From assembly GCA_014526335.1 (NCBI GenBank), contig JACTAT010000119.1, forward strand, positions 273,229 to 337,228: a DNA stretch of 64,000 bases. The letters are read 5' to 3'. Shown piece by piece: positions 1 to 20,228 of the stretch (positions are counted from its first letter, which is position 1; each line of letters begins with the position of its first letter). Both the position numbers and the translations under genes were made by a program. This stretch comes from Chrysaora quinquecirrha. Its lineage: Eukaryota; Cnidaria; Scyphozoa; Semaeostomeae; Pelagiidae. Under the pieces are notes generated by a model. It was not told the origin of the DNA. It ran no database searches and saw only the letters and a list, made by a program, of their open reading frames with translations.

Positions 1-812
1 TATCTCTTGCATGATGATGATGATGGCGATGTGATGATGTTGTTGATGATGATGATGATGATGACGATGATGGCGATGATGATGATGAAGATTATGATGA
101 TGATGATGATGATGATGATGTGATGATGTTGAAGATGTTGATGTATCTCTTGCATGATGATGATGATGGTGATGTGATGATAATGTTGATGATGATGATA
201 ATGATGATGAAGATAATGATGTTGTTGATGATGATGATGATGATGATGACGATGATGGCGATGATGATGATGAAGATTATGATGATGATGATGATGGAGA
301 TGATTGTGATGATGATGATGATGATGTTGATGTGATGATGTTGAAGATGTTGATGTATCTCTTGCATGATGATGATGATGGTGATGTGATGATAATGTTG
401 ATGATGATGATAATGATGATGAAGATAATGATGTTCTTGATGATGATGATGACGATGATGGCGATGATGATGATGAAGATTATGATGATGATGATGATGA
501 AGATGATAGTGATGGTGATGTGATGATGTTGAAGATGTTGATGTATCTCTTGCATGATGATGATGATGGTGATGTGATGATAATGTTGATGATGATGATA
601 ATGATGATGAAGATAATGATGTTGTTGATGATGATGATGATGATGATGACGATGATGGCGATGATGATGATGAAGATTATGATGATGATGATGATGAAGA
701 TGATAGTGATGGTGATGTGATGATGTTGAAGATGTTGATGTATCTCTTGCATGATGATGATGATGGTGATGTGATGATAATGTTGATGATGATGATAATG
801 ATGATGAAGATA

Positions 813-845
<33 letters not shown>

Positions 846-960
846 GTGGTGGTGATGATGATGAAGATGGTGATGGTGATGATGATGTTGATGTTGATAT
901 GGTGATGTTGATGATGGTAATGATGATGATGCGATTATGATTAAGATGATGATGATTAAG
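1..960. repeat. GAT-rich higher-order satellite
   Basis: This is a block of (GAT)n with regular interruptions. The phrase TATCTCTTGCATGATGATG recurs at about 1, 144, 356, 544 and 741, so a unit of roughly 140-210 bp is itself repeated about five times. Open frames on both strands (Met/Ile/Asp runs) are artefacts of the trinucleotide. It reaches the left edge, so its full size is unknown. Confidence 0.95.
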
Positions 961-1578
961 ATGATTAAAATGATTAAGATGATGATTGTTATGACTGTTA
1001 TGTTATGATCTTTTTGTGATGGTATGATTTAAGTTGAGTCATGAGTGTATACGTTTAGGAATTACGTGGTAACTGACTGGCAGGCTTTGAGGTAATCCAG
1101 ATATCAGATTAGTGCAGTCAGAGGCAGAAAAATGCTTCTTCATCAATTTTCGTAAGCAGAACCCCCGTCCCTGGATGTTTCAGATTGTCTTCAGATTACA
1201 AGTACATTACCCCCGGATAGCCAACGATCATGAAACAAATCATGAAGGTCTCTTCATTTCGGACCTGAAGTAATAGCGGAATGTCACAACACAGGATGGG
1301 TGTTGAGATAGCATCGCACTAATAATCAACTTCTTATAAACATCGGCTGTGATTAGGTCAGAGAATCTCAAGTGGCCCGTTATTCAAGCTGTCAAAATAT
1401 TCGCTGCACATTTGATAATTATTTTATATTAGAGTGTTCATGTGAAGCATTTTAATTTGAACAACATAGAGAGACCACAACATAAAGTTATATGGTGAAA
1501 TCATTCGTTTATTGATCAACTTATATTAAGTAGAAACACGATATCGAAAGAGAAAACGCTTCAAGGAAAACACAGATC

Positions 1579-1810
1579 TTGATTAATGCTGGTGTATATT
1601 TAATATCGTTGTTTTCTACCGGATCATATCAGATATTCAGAGACAACGGTGGTCGTTTTACGAAACAGAAACTTGATACAAACATTATGCTTCTGCTGGA
1701 TTTATCATCTAGTGAGCAAGAAAAGGCCTCAGGTTTGCCTCAGATGTTTTACGAAAACAACCTAGCAGGAGTAGGCAGGTTGGGATATACAGAAGTTGAG
1801 CCTGGTAAGA
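1579..1810 (+). CDS. Possible isolated exon, unknown
   Basis: An open frame of about 75 codons ends at a plausible donor (GAGCCTG followed by GTAAGATA). Its composition is protein-like, with mixed residues and a stretch MLLLDLSSSEQEKASG. I see no linked neighbouring exon and recognise no family. It could be an exon of a gene outside the window, a transposon fragment, or a chance open frame. Confidence 0.2.
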
Positions 1811-4719
1811 TAATAGTGAGCATTTCTTTCTCTTATTCCCCGTTTTGACACCTCTTACTTCTACTTCTAGTCTTTCTTAGTTGTAAATAGTCCTGTCATA
1901 ATCCTTGTCGACATTACAGTAGACTCAAAAATGAGAAATTCGCCTGCCCTAAGCTTTACTTACTTTAAAAACCGGCGTGTTTTCGAATACATAAATAGTA
2001 CATAATTGGTGTCAAAAAAGTGATTTTTAAAACCATAGTGTTTGTATAATGTTTAATACGGCAGTTCTGAGGGGTTTGAGCTGCCAGTTTACATTTTAGC
2101 AACGTAAGACTGAAATGCTTAATTTTTAGGTTTAACATTCTTCTAATATTACATACATAAGCTTCTTTTCAAGAATTTTCCCACAAGTTAATCATTTTCG
2201 ATAAGATAATAAAACTTTTAATACCATTTCCCTGCTAAGATACCTGCTAACAACGATTATAACGATTTAAAAGGCCACACTTTCAAGTGACCGTTATTTT
2301 ATTTTTCAAAACACCAACAACTGTGTTGTGTATTATGTTATCAGGGCAGATGACACAGATTCAAAGCTAAAAGTAGAAATTTACATATTTTGCGGTGAAC
2401 ATTGTTGTTTGAAACACTGAGGGTTTAAGAGGAAAGGTCCAGCTATTTTCAAGTTGGTTTAGCACTTCGGAAATCAAGCTTCAAAGTTAGGACCTTTAGA
2501 CCCTGGGAACTTGATTAATACATAAATAACTGCACATCTGTGTCCAGGCGAGGCCATATGTTATGAAAGTGAGGTGTCTCTCGTGTAACGGTTCGCCTTT
2601 TAATAGTTTCGATAATGAACTCGTAAACTATGCTTAATGAACTGTCTGTCTGCCATTCCTTGTAGATTAGTTTCTGCAGGAAGTAGTTGTGACTCTTAAT
2701 TTCGTTTTCCAGAACCTTAAAGCATTACCTAATTTAGTCCTCTTATGAGGTTTTAAATAGGCCACTTCTAGGACAGAAGCGCTCCTTTGCGGCAGAAGCC
2801 ACACTTTTTACCGCCACGCACAATATTCTGTCACAACGAAACGCTAATGAGCGCTTAGGCCTAAATTATCCAAATTTAGCGGAATATTTTGTCATTATAA
2901 AGCTTTCAGGGTGGATTGCCCAAGTATCCCTTCTGGGCGGTATTGCTTTGTGTGGTAGAGGTTGAGCCCTATGAGCTGGCCTCGTACAGTATGTGGAAAC
3001 AATTCACCTCACCCATATTAGGCTCCATTGTTCTCCTCCGTGTGGCCTATCTACTGTAAGATCTGAGGTGTTACTTTTCCGAACTGCGGAAAAAGGTACG
3101 AGAAATGACAAGAATTTTTATCATTGGAACATTCCCCGTAAGCGGATGGGCGATGAATAAGGATTAAACTACGAAGTACAAGAGATTATTTAATTTCGCA
3201 TAAGAAACAAAGACAGCCATAATCAAGGAAGCTAAGCCAAATTGTCAAAGATTTATGATGCAATCTCCGCGCGTTCCGGTCTTTGCAAAAATCAAGAAAA
3301 GGCGTATTTGAATTTAAGTAAGAGGTTTCTTGAAGTGATGCTGAGTGTGTGTATAGTCATTGCAAATAATATGGCCTGAAAACACTACAGGTTTTTCTTG
3401 TTTGGGGTTAAAGATCCGCGATTTTCATGCACGCGATCAAACCACTTTTTGGGACGTTGCTTTTGAACCCCTTTAAGCATTGCGTGCTTTTAAATTTCTA
3501 TCACTGACACTGCCTTGCAACCAATTATTTTCGATCGTATTAGCTTTTGCACGGTGCGATTCCTTGATGTGGTGAGATTTAGTTAGCTCCGAGCAGCAAA
3601 TTCAGTTGACAATGGTTGCACTGTAGACAGTACGGTTGCTTTGCTATGGGTCTACACTTTTTTTTAATAAGTTTGTTAGCTAATGTTTTCCCACTTACTG
3701 TCTCCCAAAAGTCGTGCTGTGGGCTAACAGTTGACGATTTTGACCCGCGAAGTCAGGGGTGGTTATTAGGTACAAAAAATGTAAAGCAACTTTTAAGCAA
3801 CTTTGAGGGCTGAAATGTCTAAAATTTTAAGCAACTTTGAGGGCTGGACAAAAGTCAATTTGCTTATTACACGCAAAAGCGGAGCAGAAAATAGTAGCCG
3901 TTGGGTTCTCGTTTATGGTTTGCGTGAAAACGCTTGACAACCTTTATTAAAATGAGCTTTCTAAATACCTTTTTATGGAAACTCCTAGTCCCAAGACGTA
4001 ATTGAAAACTAGCTGGGACAAAGGGGCAATGTATTGGAAAGCGCGTCTGGGAAACAGAGAAAGCGAAGCGGTTGTAGCTATTGGAGAAATCGAACAATTT
4101 GAAAAAATCCAGCTTAGACCTAAGACTCAGTTCAGAAGGCTTTTGTTCGACATTTCACAGATTTTTCCGCAGTCTAACCGAGCTGTTTGCAAAATTTTAT
4201 TTTAAATATATTTCTTCGGCTTGATATCTAGCGGTCAATAAAGATCCCACCCTAACGCCCCCTGTGCTTGTTCCAAACTTTGAAAAATGTGGATTATTAC
4301 AATTGTGGTCTGCTTCTGCACGTTTTCAGCTCAGAAGTTTAAAATCAACATGAAATGTTTACGACCAAACAATATATGCATCATGAAATAAGAATATATC
4401 AACTAATTATGGCACGTGGGAATTAAAGCGTTGCATTATATACCCGAATATCAAATGAGAACTACGGTTTTGTCTAAGCGTAAGAAATCGGTTTGAGTTT
4501 CTTAGTTGGGTAGCTCGAAATTTTTTAAATTTATGTAGGGGGGTTATATCAATACCAACTTCTCATTTATTAAAGGACTTTAGTAACAACAACAACAGCA
4601 ACTAAAAGTAAGACAACAACAGCAACAGCAACAGAAATATGCTACATGAAGTAGCAATTATGAAGTTAGAACTCAGGAAAAACTTCGTCCTATCATTGAA
4701 TGGCCACCCTAGGTAATGT

Positions 4720-4930
4720 CTGCGCAGTATTGTTGAGAATGTGCAGTAATGTGGAGAGATTTTTGCAGCATTTGAAGGATGTCCAGTAATGTGGATGGAT
4801 ATCTTCAGTAATGTTGAGGGATTTTTGTAGTAATGTGGACTGTGGAGGATGTTCAGTAATGGGGGGCTATCTTGCCGAAATGTGGTAGATGCGGAGTAAT
4901 GTGGGGGGCTATTTTGAAGTAATGTGGAGG
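4720..4930. repeat. Degenerate minisatellite (AGTAATGTGGAGG-like)
   Basis: Variants of 'cagtaatgtggaggat' recur about eight times with irregular spacing of 20-40 bp. A related motif returns at 7290-7570 (GTGGAGGGTTATCATCAGTA). It is non-coding. Confidence 0.6.
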
Positions 4931-6295
4931 CTGATGAGTTTCCTAGCTTTTGGTCTCTAATGGCGATGACGACACAACGCTTTGCCGGCTATATGATGTC
5001 TTTTGTTTTTTTCCACTACGTCCTAGACTCGCTACACGGATGGCAGTTATTGCTATTGAATTGAATTGCTGGTACTTCGAAGGTAGCTGGAAGCTTATAT
5101 GAACTGAAGCGAACAACAACAACAATTCATTCAATTCAACTTTATCTCTACGGTCTAATTCCGCTCCATGGCGAATCTGGCAAACAAACATTGAAAAAAG
5201 CTGAAATGATAAAGTGCTGAATGAAACCATGAAACAGATGACAAATATTTTCATTTCAGATTTTGAGGCGAACGAGAATATCCTTCGGGAAGTCGTGATC
5301 CTTCAGTTATCTTATCTGAAGGAAATAAACAGTTTAAGTGAAATACTCGAATCTCCAGACTGTACGAATGAGTTTCCGATTTGTTGTAGTGCTTTGTCGA
5401 TCTTTTGAAGAACATTGACTCCAAGAAGTCTGCGCCTAAAACATTTCGAACTTCGAACTGAATATTTTCCCCACAAATCGCGTGCTTTTCCGCTGCTTTT
5501 TCTAATTTATAAACAAAATAAAAAAAGAAAACTGTTTAAAACGTATGAATTTTTGACACATTAAAAGAGTACCTCAATTCCACTCAGAAGGACACTTTTT
5601 GAAAAATTTTGTGTTTCATTCTGGGGTCGGTAAAAATCACTGGCGTTGTTGCCGTGTAGAGAGATTGAGAAAGTCCGAACCTCGACCCCAGACTCCAAAC
5701 ACGTCTGCTGGCAACAATTTCGACCCTGGTACCGACTGCTAAGAACTTTTCAAAGTTTAATCGACATTACGTTAGGGGCAGAAGGCAGACACTGGGTCGA
5801 AAAGGTCTTTCTTTTTCAGATTTTCTTTTTGGCCTACTTTGATCGATATGATACTTTGAAGAAATCGTGAAGACAGGTGAATATTCTATTTTGGCCAACA
5901 AATCCAATTTTAAATGGACCTTACAGATACCACCAACGTCGAACGCCAATATGGGCAGCCATGTTTTGTGTAGGGTTCACTTGAAGCGCCATTTTTGCCC
6001 CTGGGAAAAAAGACGCCATCTTTCCTTATAATCTCCTTCGCATCAATCATTTTACGCTCCGTAGCGGGAAGATCAGACAATTTCTGTTTTGTGCTGATTA
6101 AAACACGAACAACTGAATGTAGGTTTAAATCAGACCTTTTTCTGCCAACTCTTGGCATTTTGTGACTTATAAAGCCCACGAGGGAAACGCATTGATGCAG
6201 TTCAGTTTGAAAAAAAACTCTTACATTACAAAAACTGCAGGGGTTGATGGGGAAGGGGTTTACAAGGGCTTAGCCCTGTTTTTTAAGTGTTGAGT

Positions 6296-6480
6296 GGGTG
6301 GCCAAGCTTCTCGGTCAGTTCTCGTAAGCTGAAGTTAGGCTTGGTCGTGCGAGGCCAGCATCTGGATGGTTGACTAAACAACTCACTTTGTCGTCCTTCG
6401 GAAGGGACGTTAAACCAAAACTGGGGGTCCCATGCCTCGATGCGGCATGCATACTAGGCCTAAATTAGCTGAAGAAGGTA
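6296..6480 (+). mobile_element. SINE-like element, possible 5S-derived head
   Basis: The segment GCGAGGCCAGCATCTGGATG resembles the internal promoter end of 5S rRNA (consensus 'GG..AGTACTTGGATGGG'). It is followed by CTTCGGAAGGGACGTTAAAC, a phrase I associate with shared central domains of some animal SINEs. A short CAA-repeat tract lies downstream near 6510. I have not aligned it to a database, so the family is uncertain. Confidence 0.4.
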
Positions 6481-6685
6481 GAAATAACAGCCTACTTAAA
6501 ATAAAGTAACAACAACAGCAACAACAACAAGTGCACCTAAGTCTGCTTGATTCCTTACCTGACTTCTTCCTGCTGCCAGTACTTGTTGCACCATTCAAGA
6601 CCATACCTTGACATTGCATTACATCCCAGGCCATAGTCCTTTTCTTGTCTTCATTGTACTTTATTCATAATAGTAACATTGTTTC

Positions 6686-6925
6686 GTGGTTAACAAGTGT
6701 AACAACTTATACCTTGCAACCGCCGATTTCGGCATTCCCAAGAAACCTAAGAATTGTGGCTGCTTGACAGGCCGTATGAATTTTGGCATCAGGAATGTCC
6801 CAATTGTTCACTGCAACGTGACAGCCGAAGTAGCGATAGTTTTATGTAACATTGAAAGTCACATTCACGGATATTTTGTGAGGCACGGGGATTGCCCTGC
6901 TGTTACTGTTAGTAGCTATGTGGTA
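6686..6925 (+). CDS. Possible isolated exon, unknown
   Basis: The open frame reads through a Cys-containing stretch (NCGCLTGRMNFGIRNVP) and ends at a good donor, AGCTATGTG followed by GTAAGA. The residue mix looks coding. The donor is phase 0, which does not fit the only upstream acceptor I can propose for the RhoGEF first exon, so it is probably not part of that gene. No family recognised. Confidence 0.25.
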
Positions 6926-7289
6926 AGAGTTTCATTCCTTCTTTCCTCTTAGTTGTTTTCTAAGCAGCTTGCAGTATGGGCTGGGAAATTGAAGTATGGA
7001 GAATGGAGTGTATGATGATCTATTTTAGTTATTATTTCTGCATTCTTTATTGCCTATACATGTTTTTAAAGAACAACGTTCAGATGACATTCCATGATAA
7101 CCACTCGAGTTCAGTGCGTACAGGCTATGTAAGCGTGAGGCACTGAGGCACTATTTCTTAATTTTTGGAATCTCACGTTTTGAGATAGGCAATGTGCTGC
7201 AACAGGCCTCACCAATTTTTACCGGAGCAACGTTTAAATGGCTGAGATTTTGGTCAGTAAATAGTTGTTATCAGCGTAGGGGAGGGTTA

Positions 7290-7570
7290 TCATCAATAAT
7301 GTGGAGATGCGGAGAAATACCAACTATACAGTGGAGGATGCAAAGTATCTTGGAGGGTTATCATTAGTGCAGTAGTGGGTTATCATCAGTACAGTAGCTA
7401 CAGCGGAGGTCTCTCATCAGTACAGTGGAGGGTTATCATCAGCAACGCTAAGTGATATAATCATTACAGTGAAGGATGTGGAATGAAGTATCGTGTAGGT
7501 TTATCATTAGTGTAGTAGAGGGCTGTCATCAGTAACGTGGAGGGAGGGTTATAATCAGTACCGAGTAAGC
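7290..7570. repeat. Degenerate minisatellite (GTGGAGGGTTATCATCAGTA-like)
   Basis: The motif 'gagggttatcatcagtacagt' recurs about eight times with drift and variable spacing. It is related to the repeats at 4720-4930. It lies upstream of the RhoGEF gene and is non-coding. Confidence 0.65.
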
Positions 7571-8105
7571 TAAAAGCTCTTTAAAAAAGCGGGCATTGAT
7601 GTTTACATTGATAACTAAATTTTTTATTGGTTACATGAATCCAGTACTCTTTGTCTGGGATGTTTCAAACTTTCAAGGACAGGCTAATACAGTCCAGTGA
7701 CTGTTGAAGAGCCTATGACTGTGTTTCCATGTTCAAATAACAAAAAGATAAATTATAAGATTGTGGCAGAGTCATTTTCTTTCAATTTGGTAATTGGTTA
7801 TTTCTATATCAGGGATTCCGATCTAAGTTTGATGGGGTTTGATCACCCCAAATAGCTACTGTTATTTCTGTCTAGACAAAGGCCTTTTTGTTGTTCAGCT
7901 CAGCAACAGGCTCACCACAGTACCAAGAACGGAACAGTTTAGCCAGTTTATGCAGCAGAAAGCAATGGAGCTTTTGTATCTCAAGATATCTATACCACAA
8001 AGATCGTTTAAGTAACAATTTCTGATTTATTTTGGTTGAAACGAGTTTGCTTCTGGGCACGGAAGGTTTCCTAAATCTTGGTCTCGCTCCCATTTAAACG
8101 TGAAA

Positions 8106-15655
<7,550 letters not shown>

Positions 15656-17006
15656 ATATTCTTGTCAATTATTGAATTTTTAGGCAGATATTTGTTTGTT
15701 CATACTGTATTCGAGAATTTTTATTATTGTTTTTGGAAAATGTTTTCGCATGCGTTGTTTGGATGAACTTTTAGGGAGCAAATTTTTTCTCGGTTGAAGT
15801 CTCGACCACTCCTTGTTGTTGGATGTGAAATTTTCAACTTTATGGGCCAGTTATTGAATTTTAGAAAATTTCTTCCTGAATTTTGATCTTAGAGTACTTG
15901 CTTTTCTTCGCCCTCCTAGAGTTATTGCTTTTTATCGTGGTAAAGACATAATATATAAGGCTGGAAGTGCAAAAATTTACGCTTAGACCAAAATTGAGGT
16001 CCTGGACCCGAATAATGATTCAAAATTTCGTATAAAATTGTTCTCTCAAAATCTTAGTTAATTTTAAAATGAATTTTTCGCAAGAACGTTTTTGGGCAAT
16101 ATCTATGGGAAAATCTCACAAACGTTTTTCCCCATTCTTTTCGTCTTATCAAACTTAGGGAAAGAGTGTTTTACAGGAAAATTGAAATTCCTGGGAATGA
16201 TAAACTTGCCTTTTCTTTAAACCCTTTCAAAGATACTGTAAATTTTTTTCTTTTCAAAATGCAGTTAGTTATTATTTTTGATACTATGGTTTAATATTAA
16301 TCCCTGTTAGATATTTGATTCAGATGTTCAATTCATGAGTAATATATATATATAGAAGAGTTTTTATATATAATTATTGTGTAGTTAGCTAGTTAGCTAG
16401 TTAGCTCATTTTATTTATGACTTATTCCATGGAAATTTTATTCTGTTCATGTACATTGAACATTCATGTCGTGTTGTTTGAGAGAGTAAATTCCAAACAT
16501 TTTCTAATAATTAATTGTGAAATAAATCGCCTTGTTTTTGCGCCGTCTTCCTTCATTAAAATGGCCTAACATTTAGGCATCATGTTCTGTCATCTTTTTT
16601 TGCGGCTTCTACTCGAGAAAATCGTAAAGTTAAGTAAAGTTGCTGTTTTTTAAGTCTACTACATACTACCCTAGGGCTATTCAGTCAATTCAAGACTTTT
16701 TCCCTGATCTGGATGCATTAGCATGTGGAAGAAGTGCAGCCACACACGGCGCTCGTAATTACCGACCAGGTACCCATTTATACATCTGGGTAGAGAGTCG
16801 TACAAAAGAAACGCCATTCGATGTCATTCCATGCCATTCCATCTCATTCCATCATTCCACTCCATCATTCCATACTCCATGTTTTAGAGTTAGCCAAATA
16901 CACACGCCCTCAGCCCCCCTTGAACAATCTGCGATTTGATTTGTGTCCCGTCACGCTACTTGGATATCTCATTGTACAATCTTTGCTAACTCCTTTGCCT
17001 TCGCAG
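15656..17006. other. RhoGEF 3' region and intergenic spacer
   Basis: Probable 3' UTR of the RhoGEF with GAAATAAATC (AATAAA) near 16520. Then a short spacer with a CATTCCAT-type simple repeat at about 16820-16880. Nothing else coding is convincing. Confidence 0.5.
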
Positions 17007-17199
17007 GACAATAGCAGTGCATGACGCAATGTCATTGGTGTCTGACGCAACAAGTGGAAAAGGGTAAGTTACTACCGCATTACTACCGCATTCTTTTGTT
17101 AACAATTAGCGTATCTTGGCAGGTTATTTGGTAATCGGGGCTCTGCAAAGCACCTGGAAATTTTGAAACTTCTCACTCGAAATCGAATAAATCTTGCAG
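17007..17199 (+). other. Possible 5' exons of the amino-acid transporter
   Basis: Two candidate exons, 17007-17063 and 17123-17199, have good splice sites (TTCGCAG acceptor, GGGTAAGT donor; CTTGGCAG acceptor, TTGCAGGTAAAG donor). They read open with compatible phases, and an ATG at 17029 can join in frame to the transporter if the acceptor at 17966 (TATAGAG) is used. They may be a 47-residue-scale N-terminal extension or simply 5' UTR exons. Transporters of this family normally have short N-termini, so I do not commit. Confidence 0.35.
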
Positions 17200-17992
17200 G
17201 TAAAGTAAAGGTAGGCATGAATTCTATTAATTTTATTGATTTGCAATTTGCATTTTGCACAGGCGTCCAACTGTTGCAGTCGAAAGAACTATTCACATGC
17301 TATTTTGTTTTAAAATAAATTCGCTTTTACTGTATTGTTTGAACTTTATCCTCATTGTCAAGTAATCACGAGTTGGACTATCAAGCAAAACATATACTAG
17401 TCTAGGCCTATTTTGAATTCAGTCTGTTGATGGCTTGACACTTGATATGAAGAGCTCGTGTTTGCAGCGTTCTGTCCGAAAGGTCCGATCCAACCTGGAA
17501 TGAAATCGTGAAATCCACGAGACTTCTGACTGACTTAAACTTCACGTGACACTGCTTGCCTGCCCGCTGCCGCGAGGGGCAATTCATTCCTTTGAAATCT
17601 CGTATCTGCTATAGATCTGCTTCGCAGACGCTATGTGTTCGCTCTGCTCCGCAGCAATTGAATAGATATTCACGTAAAATTTATTCAAATAAAAATGTTT
17701 ACAACTCACTCCAATAGAGTACCTAAGTTTGACGTCATCAAGAATCTATTTATAGAATTATTAGAATTATTATTGGCCATATCTCAGCCCATGTTTGATA
17801 TATTCGACTGACATGGACTGACTTTGCACGTTAACGCATTATTTTTGACGCTCTTTCACAAAATGAGAGCAAATTTCGAAATTCTAAAAATATCTTTTTG
17901 TGACGTCAAGACTTCGGTACTCTATTATTTTATTTCATTTTGTTACTGTGTTATTTTTTTATAGAGAGAAACGAAGAGTGAAGTTTGCTGTG

Positions 17993-20228
17993 ATGGAGGA
18001 GGAAGGTTCCCAGAACATCAATGGGAGCTATGCTGACGAAACCTATGAAAAGGATTTCCAGCCTCTGATCCCGCCAACTCATGGTCTAACTGTAATAACA
18101 TGCGCCTTGTTCATCGTTGGCGAGATGGCAGGCAGTGGAGTACTTGCCATTCCACGAGCTATTGCAGATGCAGGCTGGACAGGTATTGGCCTGCTAATCG
18201 TTTGTTGCTTCTTATCTTTGTACTGCGGTGTAATTCTTGGCAAATGTTGGACAATTCTACGAAAGAAGAAAGCAGTTTATCAAGCATACCCAAGAGATCC
18301 TTACCCATCGATTGGTTTTGAGTGTTTTGGCAGAGTTGGAAGAGGAATCGTCGAAGTGTGCCTTTTGGTGACCCTGTTTGGTGTTTGCGTTGTGTTCTTG
18401 TTGCTCGCATCGCAGAACGTTGCCAGCCTTGTCAACAAGAAAATCGGCAGCTTCTCATCAGAAAAAGCAGAATCAAGAGCTTGGTTGCTGATCATCAGCG
18501 CATGCCTATTGCCTTTTACTTATTTCGAGTCGCCTAAAGATATCTGGGTGTTTGCGCTTCTTGCCAGTCTATCGACGTCCGCTGCCTGCATTCTAATAAT
18601 CATCAAATCCGCGATAGACTTCCCAGCAGATCTAAGTAAAGTTCCACAATCGAAGATGACAGTAGAATCTGTGTTCACAGCTTTTGGTACAATCGCGTTC
18701 TCTTTCGGCGGAGCGACTCTCTTTCCGTCCTTCCAGTCAGACATGAAAGAACCGAAGAAGTTTCCCAGAGCAGCGATTCTTGGGTTCCTCGTCGTCCTGT
18801 TGATGTACCTACCGACCGGAGCTCTTCCTTTTCTCGTCTACGGCGGATCCCTTGATTCAAATGTGCTGACTACAATCAAAAGCCAAGGTGACACTGGAGC
18901 AGCAAAACACATCGCAACCGCCGCTGAAGTTTTGATCACTGGGCATCTTCTTTTCTCATTCGTTATAACATTAAACCCAATATCACAGCAAGTCGAAGAA
19001 TACTTGAAGTGGCCACAGAGTAAGTAATTCATTTTTATATTGGGTCCAAATGATACATCGCTATTTAGCTACTTCAACAATGAAAGACCCGCGCGCTTTT
19101 AAACGCGGATTTTCTGCACGTGAAATTTTTTGATGCGGAATTTTTTAACAGTGGTCCCGTTTAAGTACTAATCCTAGACCAAGGAGACAAAGGTATTGAA
19201 ACAATCGTTACAGTATTGTTCACTGCTTGGTGTCTTATGCAGTTTGTTTGCCCAGCACTAGCAGACCAACGAAATTAAACAATTAGGCATAAGAACTGGG
19301 TTTGGAGACAGGGATTGCCATGAACGATCGAAATCCTTTTTTCAAGGACTGTAGGACAGACAATTAGCTAAGAGTTAAGGAAACTGTCTTTATTGGAAGA
19401 TGAGGTGGAGTCCCAAAATGGCTCGATTGAGGATAGCGTTAGGTCTGAGTAATGAACTGAGGGAAGAGGATCACACTCGTCATCTTTTGAAGGTGCTGTG
19501 ACATTGAGGTCTAATCCAAGAAGCCCACCGCGTAAGTAAACTCTATAGTTAGCTCGTTGTGCTAGCAAGCTTAGTGAGGTCGAGGTTCGAGTCTCAGTCA
19601 CGGCAGTGTTACAGCTGGGTCAATGGCTCGTTGATTTGATTTAATCTGGGATCTATCCAAAAGACTCGCGCTAAATACACCATCCGCATCCCTTCATTTT
19701 CACCGTCAACTTGAGAAACAGCTGAGACTTGGGATTTGGGTCCAGTTGTCAAGGAAGCACAGACCATCTTGCCACTTATTACTATCGTTAGATTGCGTTT
19801 TCTCGCTCTTTCCTCTCGCTTCGCTTCTGAGTCCATGTCGTAAAACATTTGACTTTACTTCTTGTCTTCTTCTTCAAGAAAATCAACCAAATTATGAGAT
19901 GATCCCAAATTATTTATCAAATAATATAACCATTTATAAATTTTGTTAAGGATTTGGATGGAGAAGATGTTTGATACGCACTCTATTGTTACTCATCATC
20001 CTTGGTATGGCTGAAGCTGTCCCAAAATTTGGGCCTATTCTCTCGTTGATTGGTGGATCAACTGTCACACTGATGGCGTTTGTTCTGCCTTGCATTTTCT
20101 ACCTGAAATTAAAACCAAATGCACCACTCTACATTAAAGTGTTGCATGCAGAAATTGTGTCAGTAGCTTTGGTCAGTGGAGGCACTGCTACTTATTCCGC
20201 CATTATCGGAATTAAAAATACGTTCTGA
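17993..20228 (+). CDS. AAAP/SLC36-type amino-acid transporter
   Basis: Multi-pass membrane transporter of the amino acid/auxin permease family, which moves amino acids coupled to protons or sodium. Two coding exons, 17993-19019 and 19951-20228, join in phase 1 across a 931 bp intron and give 434 residues, normal for the family. The N-terminal cytoplasmic stretch is acidic (MEEEGSQN). The first membrane segment carries the family hallmark: VGEMAGSGVLAIPRAIADAG matches the 'G.G.L..P.A....G' pattern of Aa_trans proteins. About ten or eleven hydrophobic segments follow, and exon 2 encodes the last ones (LLLLIILGMAEAVPKFGPIL). The substrate cannot be told from sequence. An upstream acceptor near 17964/17966 suggests at least one further 5' exon. 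A tRNA-derived SINE sits in the intron. Confidence 0.88.
19488..19718 (+). mobile_element. tRNA-derived SINE (transporter intron)
   Basis: The head has a Pol III B-box-like GAGGTTCGAGTCTCAGTCAC preceded by an A-box-like TAGTTAGCTCGTTGTGCTAG. The body ends CTCGCGCTAAATACACCATC then TTTTCACCGTCAACTT. Body and tail match, in part, the elements near 46320 (-), 47605 (+) and 60505 (-), which share 'gcgctaaatacacca...ttcacc'. Confidence 0.65.

Larger units (their letters stand above)
961..8105. other. Intergenic, repeat-rich, no confident gene
   Basis: About 7 kb with no gene model I can defend. It contains two weak exon candidates (near 1579-1810 and 6686-6925), degenerate minisatellites around 4720-4930 and 7290-7570, short CAA/CAG runs near 4590-4635 and 6510-6530, and a SINE-like element near 6296-6480. 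A short direct repeat, AGCAACTTTGAGGGCTG, occurs twice at 3796-3848. I found no RNA gene here. Confidence 0.6.

Noticed and set aside
92..905. Open frames rich in Met, Ile and Asp on both strands
   Set aside because: They are translations of the GAT satellite with no start context, splice sites or complexity.
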